DNA of 64,000 nt from the NCBI GenBank assembly GCA_021292105.1, contig CM037871.1:37563854-37627853 (forward strand). Reading direction: 5' to 3'. This stretch comes from Anadara kagoshimensis (Eukaryota > Mollusca > Bivalvia > Arcoida > Arcidae). A model generated the notes under the pieces. That model had not been told where the DNA came from, made no database searches, and was given only the letters and a program-made list of their open reading frames with translations. Shown here one piece after another: positions 22,991 to 35,499 of the stretch; position 1 is the first letter of the stretch, and every line of letters begins with the position of its first letter. The position numbers and the translations under genes were made by a program.

Positions 22991-23597
22991 AAAGATAGTC
23001 TCCTGCTTGCTGTTACCCTAGAAAAACTAAAAAAAAAAACTGAAAATATTCCTGTCACATGTTGTGTTGAATTAATAAATTACCTTTAACTGCTATTTTG
23101 ACATTCATTTGATTTTCTGAACACTTTTTTTGACAAACTCCCAAAATCTGGGATAACTGAATTTGTTCTCCCACTAATGGCTGTGTATGATGCTTTTAGA
23201 CCTATCTAAATTGTACCATTACTAATGCTTATATAGAAGCTGCTTATAAGATAATGCATCCAAGATATTTAATTTGGTTAAATGAACGTCCTTTATAAGA
23301 AAATTTCTGTATAGCCAATTAGTGTACATTTTAATCCAGAAAGGCTTCTAGAAATATTATTAATATGCTTATAGAGTTATCTTTAGCCTCTGCATATAAA
23401 GCTAGACTGGCCAAAACCTAGTGTGTCTGTCAGTTTCAATTTTGATTTTTTGTGAATCAAGTAATAATGTAATTTATTCAATATGAATCCATTTAAGTTC
23501 AGTTTGTAACATTTTTGCGATCTAGGTGTCTAATCCAAATGTGTCATTAACTATGACTTTCTGTACCTTAATTTACAAGTTGTGACAATCATTTACA

Positions 23598-23735
23598 GTA
23601 GAATCTAATTACATTTCTCCTCGATAACTTTGTCATCTCACTTATCATCACCACACTATTTCCTAGTCCAAACCTCTTAATAATTCCAAATTTGACTGAA
23701 CAAATGATGGCATTGAATTGAGGTTCTGCTCTATA
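23598..23735. mobile_element. Degenerate pogo/Tc1-type MITE relic
   Basis: acagtagaatctaattac at the left and gaattgaggttctgctctata at the right, with the diagnostic cctcgataactttgtcatc. It is more diverged than 20558-20744 and slightly shorter. Confidence 0.65.
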
Positions 23736-24989
23736 ATGCAGTCGTTGTCTTCTGGGTTGTATTGCCAGGAAATAGTACTATATAAAGAGAAATATTTGCA
23801 GGTAGAAACTTTTGCGGTTTAACATTCAGAAATGTGTTCCTGTGCTTACTTCATTCCCAGTTTACAAGTTGGTAGGAAACCCCATTTCTTTTGTATTTTT
23901 AACAGGTAGAAAACTTAGCTTTGCACTTATTTTTGGGGTTTAGACTTGACTGTGAAAATCGCAATTAATACATATTAATACATCGCAAATATTTCTCATT
24001 ATACAGTCATAAAAAAAACCAATTTGTTAGCTTATTTTTGCTTCTGGACAAGGAAATTTTAAAAATCAGTGGAATCTGTCCATGGACTTTATTGAGTGGT
24101 CAGCCTGCCAGAGGAAGAACCTGTTGCATATGTATGAAATAGATAAAACAGAAAGATCGTTGGCTTACATGTAGATAAACCAGATTTTGATATTGTAAAC
24201 TCAGTGGGTTAATAACCTTAGCGGCGGTGTACAGATACAGGTCTGTACTAATACAGGTCTATACTAATTGTCTATATATTGTTATATTGTGTTTAGATTT
24301 ACTTGTTCTTCTCGTTAGTTTACGAGATGAGAATCACTAAAGGTTAAGTCCTAACATCACCGTGGAAGACTAACAGCAAGTATAGGTACAGATAACGGCA
24401 CTGTAACAGCCAAATAAAAAATATTTATTCGGTCTCTACCACTGATTTATTTGGTTAAGCTATCTTGATTTAGATAACGTTCTTAGGGCTTAATCTTTTA
24501 GTTATAATCAGGAAATGAATCAATTAATGAAATGTTTACACAGACTTTTATCCACATTGCATTTTGTCTTTAGATTTTTTTCGCTTTTGTTTTTCGTACA
24601 AATTCATTAATTTTGTGATATTTTTTGTTTCAGATCTTGTTTTGATTTATTTTTGTCTTTTTTGTATTATCTTTATTCATTAATTGATGGATTATCCTAC
24701 TTGTTTATATATAATTATTCTTTATCTTGTTCTTTTGATATTTCTCACTTTGGTTCTGGACATTAAAGACCACCTACAAAGCTTCAGGTTGAAGACTAAA
24801 GGGAGATAACTCACTATTTTATCTCCCAAAGGGAATGTTTGCAGTTACAGTTACTTTTCATTTCGACACCAATTAATTGATGCTGAATGAAGCCTAATGG
24901 CATGACAACAGTAATTCTTGATCTCTGTTTGGTGTTATAATGTTTTCTACCTTTCAAAAATATGGTGGAGGACATCATCAAATCCTGCT

Positions 24990-25222
24990 GTCTGTGTGTC
25001 AGTCCATGTGGTCTACAGCACAAATTTACAGTGCCTCTCAATGTTCTAGGTTCGAATTCCACTTGACATAGATCCTCATGTGAGACAATTAGTCACTTTG
25101 CTTGCCGAAGTCAATGATTTTCTCTGGGCACTCAAATTTACACCATCATCCTTGAACTGACCCTCTTCATATAAGTGAAAGAATCTTGACTGGGGCATAA
25201 AATCTCAACTCCACTCCACTTG
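24990..25222 (+). mobile_element. SINE family 2
   Basis: Has a B-box-like ggttcgaattcc (25050), body gattttctctgggcactca, and the shared tail catataagtgaaagaatcttgactgggg, ending 94 bases upstream of exon 3. The inverted copy is near 46416-46650. Confidence 0.75.
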
Positions 25223-25315
25223 GTGACTTTAGCTAAATCAAAAAATTATTATTTAACTACATTACATACAGCTTTTACACTCCATTTTATCACAAAATGT
25301 TTTGTTCTACTTCAG

Positions 25316-25510
25316 AAATGTAGCAGAAAAAAGTCAAGACTGTCAAAAGCCATGCCAGCACACATCATGTAAGCTTGTAGATTCCTGAGGGAACCCGAGT
25401 GTAGGAAATGTAAGAAAGATGACTTTAGGTGTATGAAGAAATATGGCAGATGTATGAAGAGAGATTACTGTACAAGACAGAAGTTCCCATGTCGGACAAA
25501 GAAGTTAAAG
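25316..25510 (+). CDS. IGFBP-domain gene, exon 3 (left-arm copy, one base short)
   Basis: The exon follows acceptor tacttcag and ends AAG|gtacgg. It starts as NVAEKSQDCQKPCQHTSCK and then meets a premature stop (tag at 25379-25381), because catgtaagc lacks one A present in the other arm (catgtaaagc). The intact version at 46120-46315 encodes 65 residues with eleven cysteines, rich in Lys/Arg, ending RTKKLK. This is the main body of the C-terminal Cys-rich region. I do not recognise it as a named domain; it lacks the CWCV motif of thyroglobulin type-1 repeats found in vertebrate IGFBPs. Confidence 0.82.
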
Positions 25511-26675
25511 GTACGGTTATTATCCAGACTTATATTTGATGTCCCATAGTTCAAGCTTTCTTTCATTCTCAATTTTGAATACACATGTGGCAGGTGTAGA
25601 TAGCTAAACAGAAGGTGCTTACCCTTCTGGAGCAACCAACCTCACTTGTTCATGTGTAACTGCAGTTTAATATGCTAGTTTTCAAAGTTTTTACTTTGGG
25701 ATTGTGGTTTAGACATTGATTAGTTTGTTTGTTTATTTTTTGATAATTACAGTAAAAAGGTCGTCTGAGTACAATGTGCCCCATCCCAACCCTCAAAAAG
25801 TAACATTGTTTCCTCTTTCAGTATGCTGTTTGAACCTGCATATCAATTTTAAGCTGGTCCTGATTTCAATTTACTCACAATTCCTATTCCTATGACAGAC
25901 ATATAATTTGGTAAGAATCCAGACAGCTCCTCTTAAAAACTTGAAAACTAAAAAGCTCTTCCCAATTCCCAATAGTTAGTATTGGGCTTATTGGTAGGGG
26001 CTGGCAAAGTGGCCTGGGACTGGTATTGGTCTGAAAGATGAGACTAGGGCTGGCTGAGGCGGGGGCTGGCTGTTGTTAATGGTTCTGTTCATGCATTGCT
26101 GTTTGAAGATTCATGGTAAAGAATCTTGCAACAAACCGACTATTTACTGGTACTTTCTTGTATTGCAAAATTAGACACTTTCTCTATTTTACTTTCTAAA
26201 TGCAGCTTTTTCAGCAAAAAACAAAAAAAACTTGTTGGAATGAAGTGTCATGCTAAATATAAAAAGATATAAAAGTTATTAAAGTGTAATAAAAGTTAAG
26301 TGTCTGGACTAAGTACATGATGATAAGGTTAATTGTTTGCTACCCACCTTTCAGCAGTTAAGCTGTTTTAAGTGATTTTTTCACGGGATCTTCTCTGGTG
26401 TTTGTAAATAAATATCAAATAGAAAGGGACTTAAAACAAGCACCTGTTGTATCCCACTGTAAACATCTCATTAAAGCAATTCTTACAAGGTATACATCTC
26501 TTATAATTGCCATTTCTTTGGCAGAGTTAATGATCATAATATACCGGTAACCATAATACAATCTCACAACGGTGTGAGGAGGAGAGTTTTTATTTACAAT
26601 ATATATGGTAGATATACTTTGTTAATTTTTAGTGTAAAAAAATAAATAAAAATATGAAAACTTTATGAATATGTA

Positions 26676-27005
26676 GCAGTCTGGGTAGATTAGTTGATTG
26701 AGCACTTGACTGTAGTGTAGGTGGTCATAGGTTAGATCTCCGGTCCGACCCTGCATTGTTTTTTTTTCCTTTGTGACCAGTGTGACCCTTGGAAGTGGTG
26801 GACTGACAATGTTTTTGCCAAATAAAATCTATCCTTAGGGAATTTGAGTGAGATTTCCCACTTAGAACTGTGGGAAAACTAAAAAATAAAGTGAGGGATC
26901 TAGCTATTTTGATAGATCAGTCCGTAGATCTCTCACCTATAGTTTTGGAGGTCCTGGGTTCGATCCCTGGTTTGATCCTGCATTTTTTCCCTTTCTGTTA
27001 CATAT
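26676..27005 (+). mobile_element. Two tRNA-like SINE heads, family 3
   Basis: Heads at about 26676-26760 and 26880-26990 share an aggtcctgggttcgatccc-like B-box and the downstream ccctgcattgttttttttcc / cctgcattttttcccttt. A third copy is at 30535-30640. They have no shared tail with families 1 and 2. They are repeated in inverted orientation at about 44630-44960. Confidence 0.6.
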
Positions 27006-27620
27006 AGATATCACTGCTTCTGGTTATTCTGTCGTATGAGTAAAGGATTACCGGTATGTAATTTGAACAGAAGAAACAGTTATTTTAATTTTAGTTCAAG
27101 GAAATGTGAAAAGAAAAGAAAAAACAAAAACAAAAAACAATATATATATGTTTTAACCACTCTTAAATTCTACGTGAGATATACTGTCTGTACTTAACCC
27201 AGTGTGCCGAGTATTTAATTATCTCTCACATTTCTCGAAATTTATTTTAATTTAACATGTGTAATAGCTGGTACTTGTACAAGTTAAACAAGAAATGTAT
27301 GAAAAGGAATCCGTCATTGTCTACCGTTTACTGTCATCTGACAAGTTTAAGTTATAGTACCACTGAAATCTATTTGTTAATTACAAGTAAATGTGAAGAC
27401 AAAATGCATTTTTGTCATAAAATTTAAATAAAAGTGTGACATTTTATGCTTGTTTTTTTCCTACCTTGTATGAGTTTAAATGTTGTAATATATTTCTCTA
27501 CTTTTTATGCTGTACTCTACTAGCTGTGATAAATGTTACCGTATTTCTTTTTTTTTTCCCTTTCTTTTTATATTTTCTGTACTTAGTAAAGAATTCCTTA
27601 GCGTATATATATGGCATATG

Positions 27621-27795
27621 CAGTAAAACATGAATATAACGAACACGGTTAAAATGAATACATGGATAGAACAAAGTCAATTATTTGGCCCGACAGTTTC
27701 TCTACATAAGTCTATATATAACAATATAATGAAGTCGCTATATAACGAAGTTAGAAAAAGAGTCCCTAGGGCTTCATTATAAACATATTTTACTG
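27621..27795. mobile_element. Pogo-like MITE, second family
   Basis: 175 bases from CAGTAAAACATG to CATATTTTACTG, with internal gtcgctatataacgaagttag typical of pogo-type MITEs. TA follows the right end; the left flank is TG, so the target duplication is not clean. Confidence 0.65.
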
Positions 27796-27923
27796 TATAG
27801 ACTAACTTAATACACTTTCTGATTAGCTATATTTAAAATGATTGTGTCACATTATTTGTATTAAAGAGGTTAAACTAGATTGAATTAAGCTTAATTTGGC
27901 ACTGTAGCTTTCACAAAAATGTC

Positions 27924-28226
27924 ACCACTGCGGTAGCGCAGTTGGTAGAGTGCTCACTCCGTAATTGGGAGGTCATGGGTTCGAACCCTGACTGTTATTT
28001 TGCCAAGCACTTGGCATTACATAATGAAAGCCACAGTTCTTTTTGATGGAAACTTAAAATAAACGAGGTCCTGTGTCACGGTGGGCTTGACACGATAAAG
28101 AATTCTGCTGTAACATGCCATCAGCACAACGTACATGCAAAATTTCTGCACCTTCACCTATAGCTGGCAATGTCTTGATATAAGTGAAATATTCTTGACT
28201 GGGATGTTAAACACCATTTCTCAACT
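27924..28226 (+). mobile_element. tRNA-derived SINE, family 1 (good copy)
   Basis: Head with A-box-like tagcgcagttggtagagtgc (27934-27953) and B-box-like gggttcgaaccc (27978-27989). The body has tcacggtgggcttgacacg, and the tail is tcttgatataagtgaaatattcttgactggg followed by taaacacca. The head resembles a tRNA of the GTTGGTAGAG class. It is not a functional tRNA gene, because the acceptor stem and a T/C-rich terminator are missing. The inverted copy is at 43420-43706. Confidence 0.85.
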
Positions 28227-28289
28227 TTAACAAAAATGACAAACCATAGTATTGGTACTAATATGTTTAGAGCTTGTAAGATGGAATGA

Positions 28290-28380
28290 CTGAATGAATG
28301 GGTTTTGCATCCCAGTAAAAATATTTCACTTATATCATGACATCACCAATTACAGGTGAAGTTTCACATTTTGAGTACTG
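28290..28380 (-). mobile_element. SINE family 1 tail fragment
   Basis: Only the 3' tail and adjacent body remain (complement of tgatataagtgaaatatttttactgggat). Confidence 0.65.
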
Positions 28381-29336
28381 TAACTTTTGGAAGGGCTGGT
28401 ATTTATTCAATAGTTTCCTATATACTGTATACCAAACTCAAGAAAATATTGAAATTATCACAAGGATTGTTTGAAAATTTTGACATTTCTTACACTGATA
28501 TTTATTAGGTTTACATTTAGTGTTCAAATCTTCTGAAAAAAAAGAAAACAAAAATTTCGGCAATTTTTCAGTTTTATCAAAAAAAATTTTCATTAGCACA
28601 CGATCAAATATGGACTAGTTGAAAATTTTGCTTCTTGAGAACACTTACAGGGTATATGATATTTAATTTTAAAATCTAAAAAATGAAAAATGGGGAACAA
28701 AATTCTTGCAATTTTTCAGTTTTGTCTAAAAATTTTACATAAGCACACAATCAATTAAAGACTAATTGAAAACTTCGACTTATTTCGAATGCTGATACTA
28801 TATGAAATTTAATGTTAAAATCTTCTGAAAAAAATGAAAACAAATTTCTGGCAATTTTTCAGTTTTATCTAAAGTTTTTCTACAGTATCTCGTGATGGAA
28901 ATAAATAAATCATTTTATCACTGTATCATGTGGTCCTCAATAATTTCATGGTTGACCAGTATCATGTATCCACATGGTATGCAGGTTTTTCAAGGGTGCG
29001 ATTCTGAAATTTAAAGGATCTAGTATTCTTCTGAAACATTTTACATGCATGCACAAAAATTAAACAAATTTACCCTGCTTTTGTAATTTGTCAAATTAAC
29101 ACATTCCTTAAAATTGCACAACATTTTTCATATGACAAAATATGTTGACTTAAAAAGTTTTAGTTTCAAGTAGGTTGTTTTAAGAAATAAATCTTTGGTA
29201 TGATTATGGGTCACTATGTCTTTCACTATCTTGGGATGAATCCCATTTGAGTACTGTAGTTCTTGGTGTCTGAAAGTTTGTCAATTCACTTGCTATTTTG
29301 TGAGAGAGAACTCTTAATTACCTACCATCCCAGATT

Positions 29337-29683
29337 GATTGATTGATTGAATGGGGTTTTACGTTCCAGTCAAGAATATTTCACTTATATCAAGATGTCA
29401 CTGCTATAAGTGAAGTGGCAGAAATTTTGACTTTTGCAGTGCACTCGGGGCAATTTGAGGGAGGGTTCTTTAAAGTGCCATGCCTGCCGTGATCTGGAAC
29501 CTCGGTTTTTAAGATCTCTTCCGAAGGACCCTGTGACTAATTTCATTCTAAATGCCAGTGGTTTGGGAAAGAACAGTCACTACCTATTTTTAAGTCTTGG
29601 TCAGACTCGCCCGGGGTTCGAACCCACAACCTCCCAAATACTGAGCGACCATTCTACCACTGAGCTTCCCTTGGCCTAGTGGT
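29337..29683 (-). mobile_element. tRNA-derived SINE, family 1 (full length, minus)
   Basis: From the complement of the tail (ttccagtcaagaatatttcac) through the body to the complement of the head (ggttcgaacccacaacctcc, then accactgagcttccc). The ORF at 29434-29679 lies inside it and is not a gene. The inverted copy is near 41957-42300. Confidence 0.85.
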
Positions 29684-30245
29684 CCGACCATCCCAGAACT
29701 GACCACCTCAATTTTAAGATTTGGTCATCATCATTCTCTACTTTTACAATTTTTCAATATTTATAGTTTGTGCAATCTATTTTATATTCTGCTGGACATT
29801 ATGGCAATGCTTGTCACACCAGATGTGTTTGTCCGTTTGTCTGTCTGTCTGTTCCTGGATAATTTTCACCATATGTATAGGACAATTTATTTTTGTTTTG
29901 TTTTGTATAAAACATACTGTAAAAGGGGAAATTTTAGCATTGTAAAATTTTCCTTTATTCACGCTTAAGAAATTACTGGAAAAATTTTACCCACGCAGAA
30001 AAGTCTACCATACAGAATAATATATAGAATATACACCCTCTTATATTGGTTATATGGAAATTACACCGATGCAAAATGTCAGACTCCAGAAATCGTGAAA
30101 TTTTCACCCCATGGAAATAATCCCTTTTACAGTAATCTAATTGATTTTGGTTTCAGTATGTCTTTATTGGCTCTAAAAATTACATTTATAGCTACAACAT
30201 ATATATAAAATCCAAGGGGGCAACTACATAACATAAATACATATT

Positions 30246-30501
30246 CAGGGGTTCAAAATTCCCTGGGTCCGAGGTCCGGGACCTATTGATTTTACCTTGG
30301 GACCATTAATATTTAAATTGTAAAAGTCCGCTGAACCTGCCATTTTTACCAGAATAATTCTACTTTTTCAATATAATTACATAATTGCACATGGATCTTT
30401 CAATGTTGATATTGGACTTTCAAAACTTTATGTGGGACCTGCCAAAAATAAAGGCAAAAGGTCCTGGACCTTCCATTACAAAACATAATTATGAACCCCT
30501 G
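30246..30501. mobile_element. MITE, CAGGGGTTCA ends, 6-bp target duplication
   Basis: 256 bases. The left end is CAGGGGTTCAAAATT and the right end ATTATGAACCCCTG. catatt lies directly on both sides (30240-30245 and 30502-30507). A diverged relative in opposite orientation is at about 61829-62107. The class is probably hAT-type. Confidence 0.85.
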
Positions 30502-31849
30502 CATATTGACTTCATCTTTGGCAGTACAATCACAAGGACCTGGACAGCTCAGTTGGTAAAGCAATCGCCTATAGTGTGGGAGGTCCCTGGTTCAATCCCC
30601 TGCATTGTTTCCTTCCCTGTTACACAAGTGCATATATGGTAGATAATGATTATCTAAATTACATCTAAATTAAGAAGACAATTTTGTTCTTGAAGTTGGT
30701 CCCAAAATTTATTGTTTGCATACACTGGTAAATCTGATGGAATTAATCTACAGAATTCAAAAGATTGAAATTAAAATTAATGCATATCTCTGCATACAGG
30801 TACTGTATTGTATAATGCCTCCTATTTTATCCATCCCCTCATGGACTGTGCATGTTTTTAAGGAGGGGATATTTGATTGTCTTCAATATTGATTTTAGGC
30901 CAGTTTTAGTACAAATGTGATGCACCTATTTGTGATTCACCCCCTTCAACGCAATCTTGGTGAATTTTTTTTTTTCATGAAAATTTACACACTCCCAAAA
31001 ATTAAATTCCCATTAATATCTGAAAAAATAAACATTAAATAAAATGATAGATTATACAAATAAATACATATAAGACAATGTTTACTTAAAAGAAATAGTT
31101 GGCTAAGTACGAGAGGAGGAATAATCCCACCCCTTAATTGTTCATTTAGTTAAAAATGTTTAACTTTAGAAATTTGTGAAGTACTTTGGTACATACTTAT
31201 CATGAGTGGGCCAAATTCCAAACATTGAGTACACATCAGAAGCAGGTATTTCAAATTAGGCTAATTAGTGGGGGATAAAAAGATATGGTCTTCTACCTAC
31301 AGAATGTGGGTATTTCTGTTAAATGTATGTAGTTCCAATCTCGCTATGTGGTGATTAAGCTGTCTACAGAAGACTTATAATGTTTTCATTTACCTATTAT
31401 TTAATCATTTTTTTCTAAATCTGTTCTTGAAAGAGAAATGTAATACCTGTTTATTTCCGTGGAGAAAAAACCCACTTCAAAGGCGTTAAAAAGTCAAATA
31501 GAGTGTAATTAGTTGTTAATAGAACGTAATTTTAACACGAATTTGTTAGTCGTTATAAACATATACTTATTTATTTATAATAATGAATATTCTTAAATAT
31601 TAAATAAAATTAAACAACATTTGATAATTATTTATAGGCCTGCTTATACATGTAGCAGGTTAAACACCTTTGTCTGCAACAGATTACCATTATGAGGGTG
31701 ATGCTAATGCTATGAAAATGAGCAAATCTATGTTTTAGGTGGGTTTTTTTTTTTTTTATCAAATTGACCATGTATAATGATAAGTAATGGTACAATAATT
31801 TATAATTATGAGCTGAGAGTCAAGTGATAGGGTTTTAGTCAAGATTCTT

Positions 31850-32283
31850 TTATTTTTGAAACAGTCAGTTCTGGGAGGGAGGAAACTGGAGTAAAAAAAA
31901 ACCCCAACAAAAACTGACAATCTTTTTAATCTGCTGAAGTGGGAGGGAGATTGTGATCTTTAAGTCAGTGCTGTAGACCATTCAGCATAATTGATTGATT
32001 GGGATTTTATGTCCCCAGTCAAGAATATTTATCTTATATCTGGACATCACCAGTTATAGGTTATGTGACACATTTTTACCTTTGCAGTGTGCTCAGGGCA
32101 ATCTGCAGGGAGTGTTTCTTTACATACCACACCTACCGTGACATCGGTTTGTGAGGTTTCTTTCTCAAGTAGTGCTTGGCTAAAGAACAGCCATAACCTA
32201 TTTTCTTGGTTTTGGTCAGACCAGGGTTTGAAACCCAACCTCCAACATATGGAGTGAGCACTCTACCAACTGTGCTACGGTAG
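31850..32283 (-). mobile_element. SINE family 2 fragment followed by SINE family 1, both minus
   Basis: 31850-31985: family 2 tail/body complement (tcaagattcttttatttttg, tctgggagggaggaaact). 31990-32283: family 1 from tail complement (cccagtcaagaatattta) to head complement (gagcactctaccaactgtgc). They are head-to-tail neighbours, with inverted copies at about 39380-39830. Confidence 0.75.
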
Positions 32284-32350
32284 TGTCTTTTAACAGCACG
32301 AGGAAACTACTAATTTATCATAAACATATAACACACTGATTAGGCATATA

Positions 32351-32505
32351 CAGCCAAACCCATCTATAAAGGTCATCTAAGGGAACAAGTAAAAGTGGCC
32401 TTAATGGGCAAGGTGACCTTTAAAGAACAATTGGGATATAATTATACTGGCCTTTATAAGAAGATGGTCCTTATATAGAGGTGGCCTTTAAGGTAGGTTG
32501 GACTG
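32351..32505. mobile_element. Pogo/Tc1-type MITE, CAGYCNAACC ends
   Basis: 155 bases with TA on both sides. The left end is CAGCCAAACC and the right end GGTTGGACTG. Internally it has gaccatcttc-type repeats shared with 5625-5788. The inverted copy is at about 39172-39322. Confidence 0.75.
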
Positions 32506-32834
32506 TATTTATTTTGACTTAATGCCCCTTTTTACCAAAATATCTACACATATTAATAGTTTTTATGTTTGTAATATAATGTTGACATTATCAGTCCTAT
32601 ATAAATACATTAAACTGTGTAATTAAGACCTTGTCAAGATAGACTTTAAGTATGTGTAAATTAAAAGTTAGGTGAAGTGAAAATAAATTTTGACAGATCA
32701 ATATATTTATAGGGTTGTCATTACTTTTAATGATCTATTTTATCAAGGGTTTTTTTCTCACAAAGGTACATCTATATTTCTTCCTCATATACTTAATATG
32801 TACAAACTCTAGTTCTATCATTGTCATTGCTATC

Positions 32835-33175
32835 ACCACTGCAGTAGCTCAATTGGTAGAGTGCTCGTTCCGTAAGTGGGAGGTCTTGGGTTCGATCCCC
32901 GGCCAGGTCTGACCAAAGACTTGAAAGTGGGTAGTGGCTGTTATTTCGCTAAGCACCCTGCATTCCAAAATGAAAGTCACCGTTCTTTCAGATGGGAACT
33001 TAAAATAGATGAGGTCCTGTGTCACATTGGGCTTGGCACGCTAATGAACCCTGCTGTATAATGCCATCAGTGCAATGCACAGGTAAAATTTCTGCACTTT
33101 CGCCTATAGGTGGCGACGTCTTGATATAAGTGAAATATTCTTGACTGGGAGGTTAAACACCATTACTCAACTCAA
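32835..33175 (+). mobile_element. tRNA-derived SINE, family 1 (good copy)
   Basis: Head gcagtagctcaattggtaga and gggttcgatcccc, body tcctgtgtcacattgggct, tail tcttgatataagtgaaatattcttgactggg and taaacaccattactcaactc. The inverted copy is at about 38517-38845. Confidence 0.88.
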
Positions 33176-33235
33176 CTCTGTTTCTTCCTGGTATATGTAT
33201 TGTGTACAAACTCTAGCTCTATCTTTGTCATGTTC

Positions 33236-33810
33236 TTGTACCTTTGTGGCCTGGTGGTGTAAAGCACAACTTACGAATCCCACTAAGGAGAAATCTTAGT
33301 GTGAAAAAGTTTGTCAGTTTCTTTGCCCAAGGTTGATGGTTTTCTCTAGGCACTCTGGTTTCCTCCACCTTCTTTGAATTCATTGTCTTAATAAAATTGA
33401 AAAACAATCTTGACTGGGTGTAAAACACCATTACTCATTATTCCGATCTTTGTAATGTACTTGTATTTTGTACAAACTTTTGTAACGGGGTTCGAAAATT
33501 AATAAGTTATGGTCAATACTTAATGATAGGACTAAATAAAAGTAAATAAATAATATTAAAATCCTAACATGGCTACACTTTTATTCTGTGAATTTGTGGC
33601 TGAGTGGTACAACTTACATTGCCTCTCATCCACTTGGCTTTTCCCGCTCAGATCTCAGTGTGATAAAGATGGCAAGTTTGCTTGCTGAACTTGAAGGTTG
33701 GTGATTTTTTGGCATTCTTGTTTCTGTTATCATCCCTGAACTGACCTGTTTCAATACAAATGAAATACTCTTGAGTTGGGTGTAATTTAAGACATTAATC
33801 CTCTCTCAAC
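33236..33810 (+). mobile_element. Two SINE family 2 copies in tandem
   Basis: Copy 1 is at 33236-33440 (head ctttgtggcctggtggtgta, body ggttttctctaggcactctgg, tail aatcttgactgggtgtaaaacaccattactca). Copy 2 is at about 33590-33810 (head gtggctgagtggtacaactt, tail ctcttgagttgggtgtaa). The ends gactgggtgtaaaacaccattactca are nearly the same as in family 1. Confidence 0.78.
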
Positions 33811-34794
33811 AAAATTGGTTAACAATTCCACATGTTCAAATTCACTTTTAGCATACAGGGTGGAAAAGGTATACCTGCTACATGTATATCATAAGTGTCC
33901 CAATGGAAAATAAATTTTTCTCGCAAATTTATTTGTTGGGATGAAGATAAATTACTATAATGAATTAAATACCTTATGTGACAGTTTGTTTTGAAAACTG
34001 AGAAATACTTTTATCATCTGAGGTGTAGTTGGAGAATTTAATACACATTTCTCTATTGAGACTTATGTTACAAAATTGATACTTTAATGGGTCCACCCTT
34101 CAGTTTAATTACCTGAGGGGCACCTGTAGGTCCATGGCCTCCACATACATTTCTCTGTGTGTGAGGTCTTAATAGAGCTGCAAAATTTGCAAAATCATAA
34201 CATATTTTGGACAGCCAGGTAGATGTTTTTCTGAAAGGTAATCACTTGAGAGGATAGTTGTGATGTTAAATAATTCAACTTGTCAACAAAATGTCCTCCT
34301 TTAGTTTATTTTACTTAAGACGATATAAATGGTATGTTAATCCACACGGACAAAGCTTGATATTTACTTATGTTACCTACATATATATAACAAACTAAAA
34401 GTTTTGAATTTCAGATTTATTTACAAAAAATTGCAAAGTCACTGTCAATTGAAATTTAGGCAATTAAATTGACATCTATATCCCTAATTTCAGTTTCTAT
34501 ATGTTTTACACAAAATAATCTTTTATGAAAAATTATTTTTTGATAATTCATAACATTCTTTTATACTTCATAAATAAATCACTATTAATTTATTAATAGC
34601 ATTTTCCCTTGGTTATTGACAAATGATTCCATTAAAAAAAAGAATATTGTATTTCATAAATTTAATTATTTCTTTATTTTCAATTATTTCAAATTAATTA
34701 GTTTTTACCAATATAGAATTTAGTCAAGTTTGAATGTTCAATCTGTGATATCTTTAGTAAGCAGTGAGCACTTTATTTTTCTTTGCTTCTTTTT

Positions 34795-35170
34795 CGTGCA
34801 TACACCCACAATCCACAGCTTCTCACTCTCCTGCAACTGTACACCAACTCACCATCCATCACCCCTTCTTGCCTTCCAGTGTGCACTCAGCCACTCCTCC
34901 CTTGCTGTCTAATGTTTACCCACCCACCATCCCTACCTTCCCTTCAAATGTGCATCTAACAACCATCCATCACCACTCACTGTCCTTCTATTATGCACGC
35001 AGTCACCATCCCTACCTTTAAATATGCACCCAGCCATCACCCCTGCCTTCCAGTATGAACTCACCCACCACCCCTGCCTTCCACTATGCACCCACCACCA
35101 CCCTTCCCATTCCAGTGTGTACCTCCTACCCACCATCCACCACACCTCACTCACCTTTCAGTGTAACCTT
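34795..35170. repeat. Degenerate C-rich minisatellite near the inverted-repeat centre
   Basis: Roughly eight to nine imperfect units of about 40 bases built from caccatccctaccttcc and agtrtgcaccca. It lies about 700 bases from the centre. The copy in the right arm (about 36570-36935) differs by several substitutions and a 3-base indel. The Pro/His-rich ORFs here follow the repeat and show no conserved start. Confidence 0.85.
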
Positions 35171-35499
35171 TACATCCATTATGGTATCTATTACCGGTAA
35201 TATGGTTTGGAAAGACTTCCATTTGTACCCATTTCTACAAAAATTTCAATTTTTACTGAAAAAGCTTAAAAATGACAGAATCAAGTCATTTTGACCATTT
35301 CTGTGTGAAAAAATATTTTTTAAAATTTTACATGGAATTTAATGTACAAAAGGAAAGCTTATACCTATGGTTTCAGTTATTACAGATGTATGGTAAGTTA
35401 TCTTCTGTTACGTAAATTTGATTGTATTATGTGCACCATTAAATTATGTAGCATTATAAAATTTATTACAAGCAAGCTTTTATTTTTTATATTTTGTAG

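Larger units (their letters stand above)
21816..25315 (+). other. Intron 2 of the IGFBP-like gene, remainder
   Basis: AT-rich intronic DNA with the MITE and element fragments listed separately and a SINE family 2 copy at 24990-25222. No additional exon was recognised. ORFs at 21883 and 24814 recur in the inverted arm only because the DNA is duplicated. Confidence 0.55.
25511..35499 (+). other. Intron 3 of the IGFBP-like gene
   Basis: A 10-kb intron dense in SINEs and MITEs (listed separately) with AT-rich spacers. I searched for further Cys-rich exons with splice sites and found none I could support. Confidence 0.5.

Noticed and set aside
27934-28000. tRNA gene
   Set aside because: A- and B-box-like motifs are there, but the sequence continues into a SINE body with no complete acceptor stem or terminator; the same applies to all other tRNA-like heads.
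29434-29679. 81-codon ORF
   Set aside because: Entirely inside a SINE; repeated in the inverted arm only through duplication.
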